A DNA stretch of 64,000 nt from Kangiella taiwanensis. Its GTDB lineage: Bacteria > Pseudomonadota > Gammaproteobacteria > Enterobacterales > Kangiellaceae. Shown one piece after another: positions 1 to 7,037 of this stretch (its first letter is position 1; every line of letters begins with the position of its first letter). The notes below the pieces were generated by a model. It ran no database searches and had not been told where the DNA came from. It saw only the letters and a program-made list of their open reading frames with translations. The DNA is taken from NCBI RefSeq assembly GCF_020005165.1, contig NZ_JAHCLT010000002.1, forward strand, positions 310,001 to 374,000, read 5' to 3'. Both the position numbers and the translations under genes were made by a program.

Positions 1-2791
1 AGCCATCGCCAAAGTTCCATGAGTAGCTATAGTTCCCATCACCACCACCAACATTAGACGTGAAGTTAACTTTTAATCCATTCGCTGAAGTGTTCATCGA
101 AGCATTAAGCGCAGCGACGACTTGAACAACTTTAGACACTTCAACTGCTTGTTTATCACTGCTGGTAACACTTAGGGTAATCGTATATTCGCCAGTCAGG
201 GCATAGGTATGCTCTCCTGAACGGTTACTACTGGTCGCGCCATCACCAAAATCCCAAGAGTAGGTATAGTCAGGTGAACCACCAACAGCATTACCTGATA
301 CTGAAACTTTTGCACCATTGACTGAAGACACAATCTCGGCCTGTAACTCATCAGCAATACTGACTGACTTCGACTTGCTGTCGACTGTCGCTTCGCCGTC
401 AGTAACGGTTAGAGTGACCGTGTAAACACCGCTTTGAGCGTAAGTGTGCGTTGGATTTGCGTCAACCGAAACAGCAGAACCATCACCAAAGTCCCATGCA
501 TACGTATAATTAGCATCACCACCTTTAGTGTTATTGCTAAACGCTACTTGCTTGTAGTCGATATCAAATCCAAAATCAGCTGTTAAGGCAGGCGTCGCCT
601 TCGAAATTTTAACCGTAGCGGTACTGCTATTAGTAGCCTGCGCAGTAACCTCGATTGATAGACCGTGAGTTGGTAATACTAAGCCTGACTCTGGCTGCTG
701 TGGTAGAGAGTAATCTAAACTATCATCAAATGTTGCCGTTGATGATAAATGTGAGTCTCCACTGTAGCTTTTTTGGTTATACAAACCAAAGGCCGCGTCT
801 ATCACCTGTAAGCTAGAGCTTGCTATCGAGCCATTACGTTTTATTGGGTTCTGATCAGCATCAACTACACCCAAGAAGCCATGTCCAGGATGCTCTTCAA
901 CTTTGTTATCAGAGTATGCTTCATCGGCAAACCAAACTAATACGCCTGGGGTGTAAACAGTCCTTTTCAAACCTTCATCTTGACCATTCTCACTGCGTAA
1001 TTGGACCCAGTAATGTTGTGCTTTACCATCAGTTTTATCGCTCACTCTGAGGAAGCCATTTAAAGTCAAACTGCCTTCAGTTTCAGCGCCATCGGTAAAG
1101 ATATCGGAACCATTATTCAGAACCAAATCATCAATGACGAGACCGTAACCACCAACAGCAGGGTCAGTAACGTACTTAATCTCTACTGTCACCGACTGAC
1201 CCGCATATGCTGATAAATCAAACGTTAAATCTAGCCACCCTAATGCTCCTTCAGCACCAGAAATAGTTTTTGATTCTCCAGTAATGAAGTGAGTGACGCC
1301 ACTATGGTATTGGTTATTTACTTTTGTGTGGTTACCTGCGATAGGGTTTCCGTTAACAAGTACCTGCGCATAATCATAGTCAACTTCAATATCCCATCGG
1401 GCCTTCATGCTCAATACACTGTTGCCAGATGCCGGAATATTGACATCAAAAGATAGGGCGTTGTTTAGATAATGTCCTTCGTCTGAGTAATACTGATATG
1501 AGCCAGAGTATGGTGGCGCAAAGTCGACTAACGGCTTAGGCATATCAATTCTGATTTGGTTTAAGCCGTTATGATTTACAGCTTCAACTAAATCAAAATT
1601 TTGTGAGCCTGTTGCCATCGCTTTAAAATCAACGGTTTGCTCATCTATCCAATCGCCGCCATAGACAGACTGGAAATAGGCACGAGCGTAAGGACTGAAG
1701 CCTGTTGGCTGAGTACCAGCAACCTCACCTGCCCAACTACCGCCAGCCATCACTGACCAGTATCCCACTGGTGAGCCCACTGCAGAGCCAGCAATGTCAT
1801 ATTCATCAGGTACACCTAAGTCATGACCAAATTCATGAACGACAACACCTGTGGCGGCATCGATGGATTGAATAGTATAGCCAAACAGCTTCTTCCCTGT
1901 GCCTGGAATGGTATAACCATTTGTGTTGGTGTCAACAAAGAAACGATGCGACCAAATAGCATCCTCACCTAAATTACCACCGCCGGCTTCCTCGCCGATG
2001 CTCGAATGATAAACCATAACGTGATCGATCATTCCGTCCGCTTCATCGACATTACCATCACCATCTAGGTCATAAGGGTCTTCAATGTCATAATCTGCAA
2101 GATTAATACTATTCGCGGCGACAGCTTTAGTCACAGCCTCTTTAATTAAAGCAGGTACATTTTTATCGTTATCATTGCTGTCCGGATCGTTTTGCCCATA
2201 ATGCTTTGCATTATTATCTGCTGTGACCCAGCCAAAAGTTTGACCTGTGAAATTAAAAGTGCCGCCCGACTCATTTTGATAATACTGATAACCAGATGTG
2301 AAGTTTTGACCACTCGGCCCTGTAAAGCCCGTGGTAGAGAACATTAAATCTTGATAGTGGGACACAGGATAAGAGCTGTAGTACATATCCGTATCACCTG
2401 AAGTTAAACCATGCGCATTATGCTTTAAATCTGGGAAATCAATCAATACCGCAAGGACTTTAACTGTTTTTTCATCAGTACGCTTATGGCTTTTGCTCTC
2501 CCCTTTAAGATACGAAGTTTGCTGACGTTGCAGGCGAGCTTGTTCAATTTTGGGTAACGCTACATTGTTGGAGCGGACGCCTTTTAAATAAGTCGCTAAG
2601 GCCGCCTCGCGCTGCGAGTCTGTAGCGTTAGCATCAAGCTCTCCACGCTTTTCTAGCCAATAAATGATCCGCTCATGGTTAACAAGCGCAGGATCTTTTG
2701 GGCTTACTTGAGCACCACTTTCCAGTGCAGCTGCATTTACACTGGGTATTATTGCTGCAGCCAACAAGCCAGCAAGAAGCTTTATCTTCAT
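1..2791 (-). CDS. M6-family secreted metalloprotease with PKD repeats (3' end beyond window)
   Basis: Seen: an open frame from ATG at 2791 to the window edge, 930 residues, C-terminus missing. It begins with a signal peptide (MKIKLLAGLLAAAIIPSVNA). The zinc site HEFGHDLGVPD lies at residues 319-329 (HExxHxxGxxD, typical of immune inhibitor A/PrtV-type M6 peptidases), followed by a Met-turn-like SVMAGG. After a beta-rich region come PKD repeats with the YxWxFGDG core near residues 767, 843 and 925; the third is cut by the window edge. Known: M6 enzymes are secreted proteases that attack host or environmental proteins, and PKD repeats mediate surface or substrate binding. The start ATG overlaps the TGA stop of the upstream lipoprotein gene (ATGA), which implies translational coupling. 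Family assignment is confident; the substrate is unknown. Confidence 0.88.
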   Translation of the reverse strand, partial: MKIKLLAGLLAAAIIPSVNAAALESGAQVSPKDPALVNHERIIYWLEKRGELDANATDSQREAALATYLKGVRSNNVALPKIEQARLQRQQTSYLKGESKSHKRTDEKTVKVLAVLIDFPDLKHNAHGLTSGDTDMYYSSYPVSHYQDLMFSTTGFTGPSGQNFTSGYQYYQNESGGTFNFTGQTFGWVTADNNAKHYGQNDPDSNDNDKNVPALIKEAVTKAVAANSINLADYDIEDPYDLDGDGNVDEADGMIDHVMVYHSSIGEEAGGGNLGEDAIWSHRFFVDTNTNGYTIPGTGKKLFGYTIQSIDAATGVVVHEFGHDLGVPDEYDIAGSAVGSPVGYWSVMAGGSWAGEVAGTQPTGFSPYARAYFQSVYGGDWIDEQTVDFKAMATGSQNFDLVEAVNHNGLNQIRIDMPKPLVDFAPPYSGSYQYYSDEGHYLNNALSFDVNIPASGNSVLSMKARWDIEVDYDYAQVLVNGNPIAGNHTKVNNQYHSGVTHFITGESKTISGAEGALGWLDLTFDLSAYAGQSVTVEIKYVTDPAVGGYGLVIDDLVLNNGSDIFTDGAETEGSLTLNGFLRVSDKTDGKAQHYWVQLRSENGQDEGLKRTVYTPGVLVWFADEAYSDNKVEEHPGHGFLGVVDADQNPIKRNGSIASSSLQVIDAAFGLYNQKSYSGDSHLSSTATFDDSLDYSLPQQPESGLVLPTHGLSIEVTAQATNSSTATVKISKATPALTADFGFDIDYKQVAFSNNTKGGDANYTYAWDFGDGSAVSVDANPTHTYAQSGVYTVTLTVTDGEATVDSKSKSVSIADELQAEIVSSVNGAKVSVSGNAVGGSPDYTYSWDFGDGATSSNRSGEHTYALTGEYTITLSVTSSDKQAVEVSKVVQVVAALNASMNTSANGLKVNFTSNVGGGDGNYSYSWNFGDG

Positions 2792-3069
2792 TTCTTAGTT
2801 CCTTTTACACAATTAATATAAGTAGCATTTTTCTTATTAATATAGTCACGAATGACCTGCTCTTTTTCAGAATGGGTCATGTCCTCAGTAATGAGCCCTT
2901 TTTCTTTTAACATAGGCTCAAGTTTCCAAATGTTTTGTGGTGCTGGAGGAGCACTACAAACAGGCTGGATGGGGTCATTGGTAACGCTATCGTTAGTAGG
3001 TTCTGTGCCTTTGTTCGCGCATGAAGCCAGGAGCATCAGGCCAATGAACGGTAAGTATTTGTTGGTCAT
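2788..3069 (-). CDS. Small lipoprotein coupled to the M6 protease
   Basis: 93 residues. The N-terminus MTNKYLPFIGLMLLASC is a lipoprotein signal with lipobox LASC, so Cys17 would be lipidated. The mature part is Thr/Asn/Pro-rich, then a polar helix-prone stretch with two further Cys (residues 38 and about 87) that could form a disulfide. I do not recognise a family. Its stop overlaps the start codon of the M6 protease by 4 nt (ATGA), so the two are almost certainly translated together. An inhibitor, chaperone or anchoring partner of the protease is possible but is inference only. Confidence 0.7.
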   Translation of the reverse strand: MTNKYLPFIGLMLLASCANKGTEPTNDSVTNDPIQPVCSAPPAPQNIWKLEPMLKEKGLITEDMTHSEKEQVIRDYINKKNATYINCVKGTKK

Positions 3070-3270
3070 TAGATCAGGGTAGTTTTTTTATTAGTCGAGT
3101 ATTTCAATCGATACAAGTCATATCTGCAAGCAGTTAATGCCGCTGAAACACTTTGTAACATTTTGCTAAATTGTACATAATTAGTACAGTTAATCGTTTT
3201 TTTAGTTTTGATTATTAAGATACTGAATTCTTTCTCACTAAAACCCTATAACTTATTGAATATTAAGCAC

Positions 3271-3306
3271 AAAAAAAAGAGAGGTTATACAACCTCTCTC
3301 TTTTTA
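3271..3306 (-). terminator. Rho-independent terminator after the DUF4785/lipase operon
   Basis: A 9-bp perfect stem (AGAGAGGTT 3278-3286 with its complement at 3291-3299) and a 4-nt loop. On the minus strand it is followed by eight U, and on the plus strand by a shorter T run, so it could work in both directions. It lies just downstream of the DUF4785 gene stop at 3334. The rest of 3070-3333 holds no gene. Confidence 0.8.
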
Positions 3307-3333
3307 TTATAATTGTATATTATCGATACAGCA

Positions 3334-4536
3334 TCAGTGGCTCATAACAGCCATTTGACCTTGATCTCGCAGTTGTAACTGCTTCAAAGTATATGGAGCG
3401 CTTACACCTGACTGATGTATCAGCTCAGGGTCGAACTTCATGTAAATAGCACCCTCTCCCGCCGCTAAATTAGCCGCACTGTGGGTTACCATAACGGGTT
3501 TTAATGCACCACTTTGGTCAGTACCGTAAAGCACTGCACGCACCTCATAACGACCATCAGTTTTCGCATTAACCGGAATTGCAGCGACCGGACTCTGCTT
3601 TTGTCCTGTAATCACAGGGCTTGAAGAGACTTTGGCTGTTTGTTGTGCGAATGCGAAAGGCAACTGCCCGTTTCGCTGAATTAACTGCCCATCGACTTTT
3701 AGCTGTGCTTCGGTATGCAACTCCCATAAAGCGCCTGGAACGGAATGCGCCGACATATCCAATGGCTTTGCAACTGAATACCCGTCCTTAGATTGATTAA
3801 AGTCGATATCGAACGTTTTGCCTGTTGGAGATACTAGTCGGCCTTTAATGCTAACAATATGTTCAGCCTTTCCCTGGTTAAAGACACGAGCATCTACTTT
3901 TAAGACTTCACCGCTTAGGTAATTACTCTTATTCGCAGTCAGGTGCATTTCAGTATCACTGTTCTTTTCGAACACATTAATTCGATACTTAGCATGGCTA
4001 GCGATGCCCTTGTCTGCTTTCAGAGTAAAACGCCCAGCACCTAAAGTATCGTCCAGTTTAAAGCCTGTCGTGCCTTGCTGAAAGCCCATGCCATTTTTTT
4101 GCATCGCACTGCTACTGACTAATGTGTCAAATGCTTTACCCTGTTTAAGAACTTGCCCTTTTGGGGTTTTAAGCGATAACTGCTGCGGCTCAACCGCGCT
4201 TTTACCATCAAACGCTGAGATTCTAACGAGTGCCCCTTTCGCCGATGTGTTTAGCGCAATGCCAGACTTTAACTGTGCACCACTTACATCCAACATATAT
4301 TGACGACTTTGGACATGAGCCTGCTTCTGGGAAAAGTCGAGTTGGTTGATATCATTGATCGGGAAGCTGTAACTCACCGGCTTCATTTCGCGCTGGCTGT
4401 CGGGTTGAGCCGGTGCGCTATCAGCAGGATTCCCTGTGTAGGAATTGCCTATTTGTGATTTTGAGCTAGCAGTATCATTAGCCACCGAAACTGTACTCAG
4501 TGAAAGAATCATTGAAGTTAATAGTATATGTTTCAT
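3334..4536 (-). CDS. Secreted DUF4785-type protein
   Basis: 400 residues with a signal peptide (MKHILLTSMILSLSTVSVA). The mature protein is low in cysteine and rich in beta-strand patterns. A central segment (about residues 195-300, containing YLSGEVLKVDARVFNQG and GRLVSPTGKTFDI) looks like an immunoglobulin-like fold, and a C-terminal segment (about 320-390, GRYEVRAVLYGTDQSG) looks like another. From memory this matches the DUF4785 family of secreted proteins of Legionella, Shewanella and relatives, whose function is unknown. It follows the lipase gene by 9 nt in the same direction and ends at a strong terminator, so the two form an operon. A role in lipase folding, secretion or substrate binding would be inference. 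Confidence 0.7.
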   Translation of the reverse strand: MKHILLTSMILSLSTVSVANDTASSKSQIGNSYTGNPADSAPAQPDSQREMKPVSYSFPINDINQLDFSQKQAHVQSRQYMLDVSGAQLKSGIALNTSAKGALVRISAFDGKSAVEPQQLSLKTPKGQVLKQGKAFDTLVSSSAMQKNGMGFQQGTTGFKLDDTLGAGRFTLKADKGIASHAKYRINVFEKNSDTEMHLTANKSNYLSGEVLKVDARVFNQGKAEHIVSIKGRLVSPTGKTFDIDFNQSKDGYSVAKPLDMSAHSVPGALWELHTEAQLKVDGQLIQRNGQLPFAFAQQTAKVSSSPVITGQKQSPVAAIPVNAKTDGRYEVRAVLYGTDQSGALKPVMVTHSAANLAAGEGAIYMKFDPELIHQSGVSAPYTLKQLQLRDQGQMAVMSH

Positions 4537-4545
4537 GATAGCTCC

Positions 4546-5400
4546 TTAAATTCGGTTGCGTAAAAATACATCAAGTCCAAAGCACTTACGTCTGCTTTGC
4601 GCATGACTTAAAGGCTCATCACCATACGTTTTGCTGGTGTCATAGAACCAAACCGAACCCGCTGCATTTTGCGAGCTGCAATTCAAAAAGCCGTCTGAGC
4701 AACTATCTAGCCAGTTTTGCGTAAACTCCAAGCCAACATTCTGTGAATATCCGCCACAGTAACTGTCACCATCCCAGATAGCAGACTCAACATCAGTACC
4801 AACAACGCTTCTGAAAGGTTTAGGCAGCGCTGGACGTCCGGAGGTGCCATATAACCAATTCGCGTTGTAACTTGCCATCCACGCCTCTTGTTGCATACGT
4901 ACCGCATCATTCTTGTAACCTAGTAACCACCCTAAAGCCGATTCAAAGACGTTACCGTCAATCACAGCATCAGCCAGTGGTGTTCCGGCACTCGACGGTG
5001 CCAAAGCAATGACTTCATCAATACGGTTGATAATATTCGGATAACGGCTATCCCAAGTTGGGTTCGACATAATCCAACGTGCGACATTACCGCCATTAGA
5101 GTGAGTAATAAGCGTTAAGCTCGTGATATTCTTCTGGTTAATAAAAGTTGTCAATTGGCCCGCTAAACAACCAGCAGCACCTGACGTCCACATGTATTGA
5201 GTGAAATCACAATTTATCACTGTGTAATTGCTAGAGTTTGGCAGCCCGCTTACAACGGATTGAACAAAGCTACCTGTCCAATAATCGTTGTAAGCATCAC
5301 TTTGACTGCCCGTACCATGGACAAACGCTACGCCAGTATTAGCGTGACTAAGCCCAGCAAAGGTGAGAGCTGCGATCAGCAGCAAGACTTTTCTAAACAT
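4546..5400 (-). CDS. Secreted alpha/beta-hydrolase, lipase-like
   Basis: 284 residues with a signal peptide ending near SHA-20. After it comes VAFVHGTGSQ (residues 25-33), an oxyanion-hole HG motif. The nucleophile elbow is THSNGG with Ser101, a variant of GxSxG in which Thr replaces the first Gly. A C-terminal LSHAQSR could supply the catalytic His, with an Asp in the DGFLNC region as acid. Several Cys pairs suggest disulfides, as in exported lipases. It is the first gene of a two-gene operon with the DUF4785 protein; the minus-strand leader before ATG has a G-rich Shine-Dalgarno (GGGGGT). Substrate (lipid ester or other) cannot be decided from sequence. Confidence 0.75.
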   Translation of the reverse strand: MFRKVLLLIAALTFAGLSHANTGVAFVHGTGSQSDAYNDYWTGSFVQSVVSGLPNSSNYTVINCDFTQYMWTSGAAGCLAGQLTTFINQKNITSLTLITHSNGGNVARWIMSNPTWDSRYPNIINRIDEVIALAPSSAGTPLADAVIDGNVFESALGWLLGYKNDAVRMQQEAWMASYNANWLYGTSGRPALPKPFRSVVGTDVESAIWDGDSYCGGYSQNVGLEFTQNWLDSCSDGFLNCSSQNAAGSVWFYDTSKTYGDEPLSHAQSRRKCFGLDVFLRNRI

Positions 5401-5839
5401 CGACTACCCCCATCGGTGTTATTTGTGTGTTTGTTATATTGATGTGTTTTCAGCCTCATCATTCATTAGAATAACTAAGCCGAATAAACTTATATCATCA
5501 ATAATTCTTAGTGTAAAAAACACTAGTTTAAAACTAGAAAGGTGAAAACTAAGAGAAAAACAAACAAACAAACATTCGTATGCCATTGTTTTTGTTTAAT
5601 AAAATCATTTTATTAAAACAAACAATTAAAACGACACTGCGTATTTAAACAGGCGCCTTGATTTTTAAGTTAAATCTGACTCATTACGAAAGGAATTGAT
5701 GATATTTTTGGATGGCTATACCTCTGGTACAACCAGCTTTAAAGCTTAAGTGTGATCTAGTTAACACAAATAATTCAGCGGAAAGCGAAACGAATCGATA
5801 AAAGTACTTAAAAAGATTTCAATAGACTTCTGAAGGAGA
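5401..5839. other. Gene-free AT-rich intergenic stretch
   Basis: 439 nt between the lipase start and the tRNA-Leu 3' end. No coding frame with a plausible start is seen. It contains a short CAAA tetranucleotide run near 5560-5575 and A/T-rich tracts, and presumably holds the lipase promoter (minus strand) and the end of the tRNA transcript. No clear terminator hairpin was found. Confidence 0.5.
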
Positions 5840-5926
5840 TGGTACCAGAGGGCGGACTCGAACCGCCACACCCGTGAAGGCGGGGGATTTTGAATCCCCT
5901 GTGTCTACCAATTTCACCACTCTGGC
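5840..5926 (-). tRNA. tRNA-Leu, anticodon CAA
   Basis: 87 nt on the minus strand including an encoded CCA (5840-5842). The acceptor stem GCCAGAG pairs with CTCTGGT with a G1-U72 wobble. The D-arm is GTGGTGAAATTGGTAGACAC and the anticodon stem GGGGA/TCCCC encloses TTCAAAA, giving anticodon CAA (Leu, UUG codon). There is a long variable arm, as expected for a class II tRNA, and a T-arm GGTTCGAGTCC. It is the only complete tRNA recognised in the window. Confidence 0.95.
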
Positions 5927-6021
5927 ATTAATTTTAATCCTAGCTCCAAGCTAACCTTGAATACTAGCAACGCTCCGCGCTGCACCCTGTGCACCGAGTG
6001 GCACTCCTGACTCCGTCAGTC

Positions 6022-6048
6022 GTCTACCAATTTCACCACTCTGGCATT
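6022..6048 (-). pseudogene. Duplicated 5' fragment of the tRNA-Leu gene
   Basis: 27 nt identical to 5903-5929, i.e. two bases before the tRNA plus the first 24 to 25 bases of tRNA-Leu (acceptor 5' strand and D-arm). It lies about 120 nt upstream of the intact gene in transcription order. Beyond it, instead of an anticodon arm, come tiny palindromes in 5965-6021 (CTGAC-GGA-GTCAG, GAGTG-C-CACTC, TGCAC-AGG-GTGCA). No T-arm or 3' acceptor strand is present, so it cannot be a functional tRNA. The likely origin is a decayed tandem tRNA copy, or a repeat element that captured the tRNA end. Confidence 0.8.
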
Positions 6049-6058
6049 TTAAATTTCA

Positions 6059-6095
6059 GCACTTTTGAGTCTGTAGACTTACTCCTCAAAAGTGC
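6059..6095 (-). other. Hairpin at the predicted 5' end of the tRNA-Leu transcript
   Basis: An 11-bp perfect inverted repeat (GCACTTTTGAG at 6059-6069, complement at 6085-6095) with a 15-nt loop. The tRNA promoter would start transcription at about 6094-6095, which is the first base of this hairpin. It could protect the 5' end of the precursor or act as a processing signal. A terminator role for the upstream XRE operon is less likely, because no U-run follows on the minus strand. Confidence 0.5.
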
Positions 6096-6100
6096 GAGGC

Positions 6101-6128
6101 ATTATAAACCAATAGACTGTTTTTGCAA
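6101..6128 (-). promoter_or_regulatory. Sigma-70 promoter for tRNA-Leu with GC-rich discriminator
   Basis: On the minus strand: -35 TTGCAA (6123-6128), 16-nt spacer, perfect -10 TATAAT (6101-6106), then a GC-rich discriminator GCCTCGC. GC-rich discriminators are typical of stringently controlled stable-RNA promoters. It lies immediately upstream of the hairpin, the tRNA fragment and the tRNA. Confidence 0.7.
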
Positions 6129-6145
6129 TACTCGCAAAGCCCTTT

Positions 6146-6370
6146 TTAAGCCGTTTCTTCATCTTCCTTAATTAAACTAAAGACCTCTTCCACTGCTGTA
6201 TTAAAATATGCAGCTATTTTCAGCGCTATGATGGTTGAGGGAACGAATTTTCCTACTTCAATCGTGCTGATAGTTTTTCTCGACACGCCAATCGCCTCGG
6301 CCAAGTCGCTTTGGCTCATCCTATGTTCCGCTCGAAAAACTCGAATGCGGTTATCCAGTTCGGGGTGCAT
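6146..6370 (-). CDS. Small XRE/Cro-CI-type HTH regulator
   Basis: 74 residues, almost entirely one helix-turn-helix domain. MSQSDLAEAIGVSRKTIS (about residues 18-35) carries the two HTH helices, and IEVGKFVPS is the typical following turn. It belongs to the small YozG-like XRE regulators of about 65 to 75 residues. Its ATG lies 4 nt downstream of the stop of the membrane protein gene, so the two are co-transcribed and probably coupled. It likely represses its own operon or senses through the membrane partner (inference). Confidence 0.85.
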   Translation of the reverse strand: MHPELDNRIRVFRAEHRMSQSDLAEAIGVSRKTISTIEVGKFVPSTIIALKIAAYFNTAVEEVFSLIKEDEETA

Positions 6371-6374
6371 TGCA

Positions 6375-6842
6375 CTACTCCTCCAAGCCTTCTAAATCAT
6401 CTTCTCGCGTCAACCAAAAGAAGCTCACGCTAGCTGACAGCACGGCAACCGCAAACAGTAACACGAAATAAAATTTTAACGGTAACGCCAAACCATCTAG
6501 AAACTTAGACAAACCCAGTAGAACAACAATGGTTAAAGTTAATGCTATCCAACCATTTTTAAAACTCGCTAACATGGCGCCTGAAACAAAGCTCTCAGGC
6601 TCATTCTTTACAACAACCTTACCGGTTAATTTTTGCTTAATAACTGGCCATAAAGAGACAAACGTTACAATCACGGTTAGCCCAGAACCGATAATTGCTA
6701 TAAAGTCCAAAATTTCGTTTAAACGTCCTTTATCGGTCAGTGTTTCCCACAATAAAAACAAATAGGTAATACCGCATACCAGCATTCCTCGGGCAACACC
6801 TGTCTGAACCCTATCCACAGTTTCTGCGCAATTATGACTCAT
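6375..6842 (-). CDS. Four-helix membrane protein paired with the XRE regulator
   Basis: 155 residues with four hydrophobic segments at about 18-33, 46-66, 97-113 and 121-143, separated by a charged loop (about 68-90, KQKLTGKVVVKNEPE) and ending in an acidic tail. No catalytic motif is visible and I do not recognise a named family. It is the first gene of a two-gene operon with the XRE regulator. Such pairs (small XRE regulator plus small membrane protein) occur widely in bacteria without an assigned function. Confidence 0.65.
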   Translation of the reverse strand: MSHNCAETVDRVQTGVARGMLVCGITYLFLLWETLTDKGRLNEILDFIAIIGSGLTVIVTFVSLWPVIKQKLTGKVVVKNEPESFVSGAMLASFKNGWIALTLTIVVLLGLSKFLDGLALPLKFYFVLLFAVAVLSASVSFFWLTREDDLEGLEE

Positions 6843-6974
6843 TTCTTACTCCTTAGTTGTATCAAACCCTATAAATTCAAGAGTATCAAAAAGACAATCT
6901 AACAACCCTTTTTGAAACCCTTAGGTGCCATTATGATATCTTTGCTCCACAAGCCAAGTCTTTCTAATGAATAT

Positions 6975-7002
6975 AAAAAAAGCCCGATTCTAAGATCGGG
7001 CT
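6975..7002 (-). terminator. Terminator after the DUF885 gene
   Basis: An 8-bp perfect stem (AGCCCGAT 6981-6988, ATCGGGCT 6995-7002) with a 6-nt loop, followed on the minus strand by seven U. It lies 35 nt after the DUF885 stop. Confidence 0.85.
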
Positions 7003-7037
7003 TGGTTTCTAACGAATGTATTAGCAATACATTGAAA

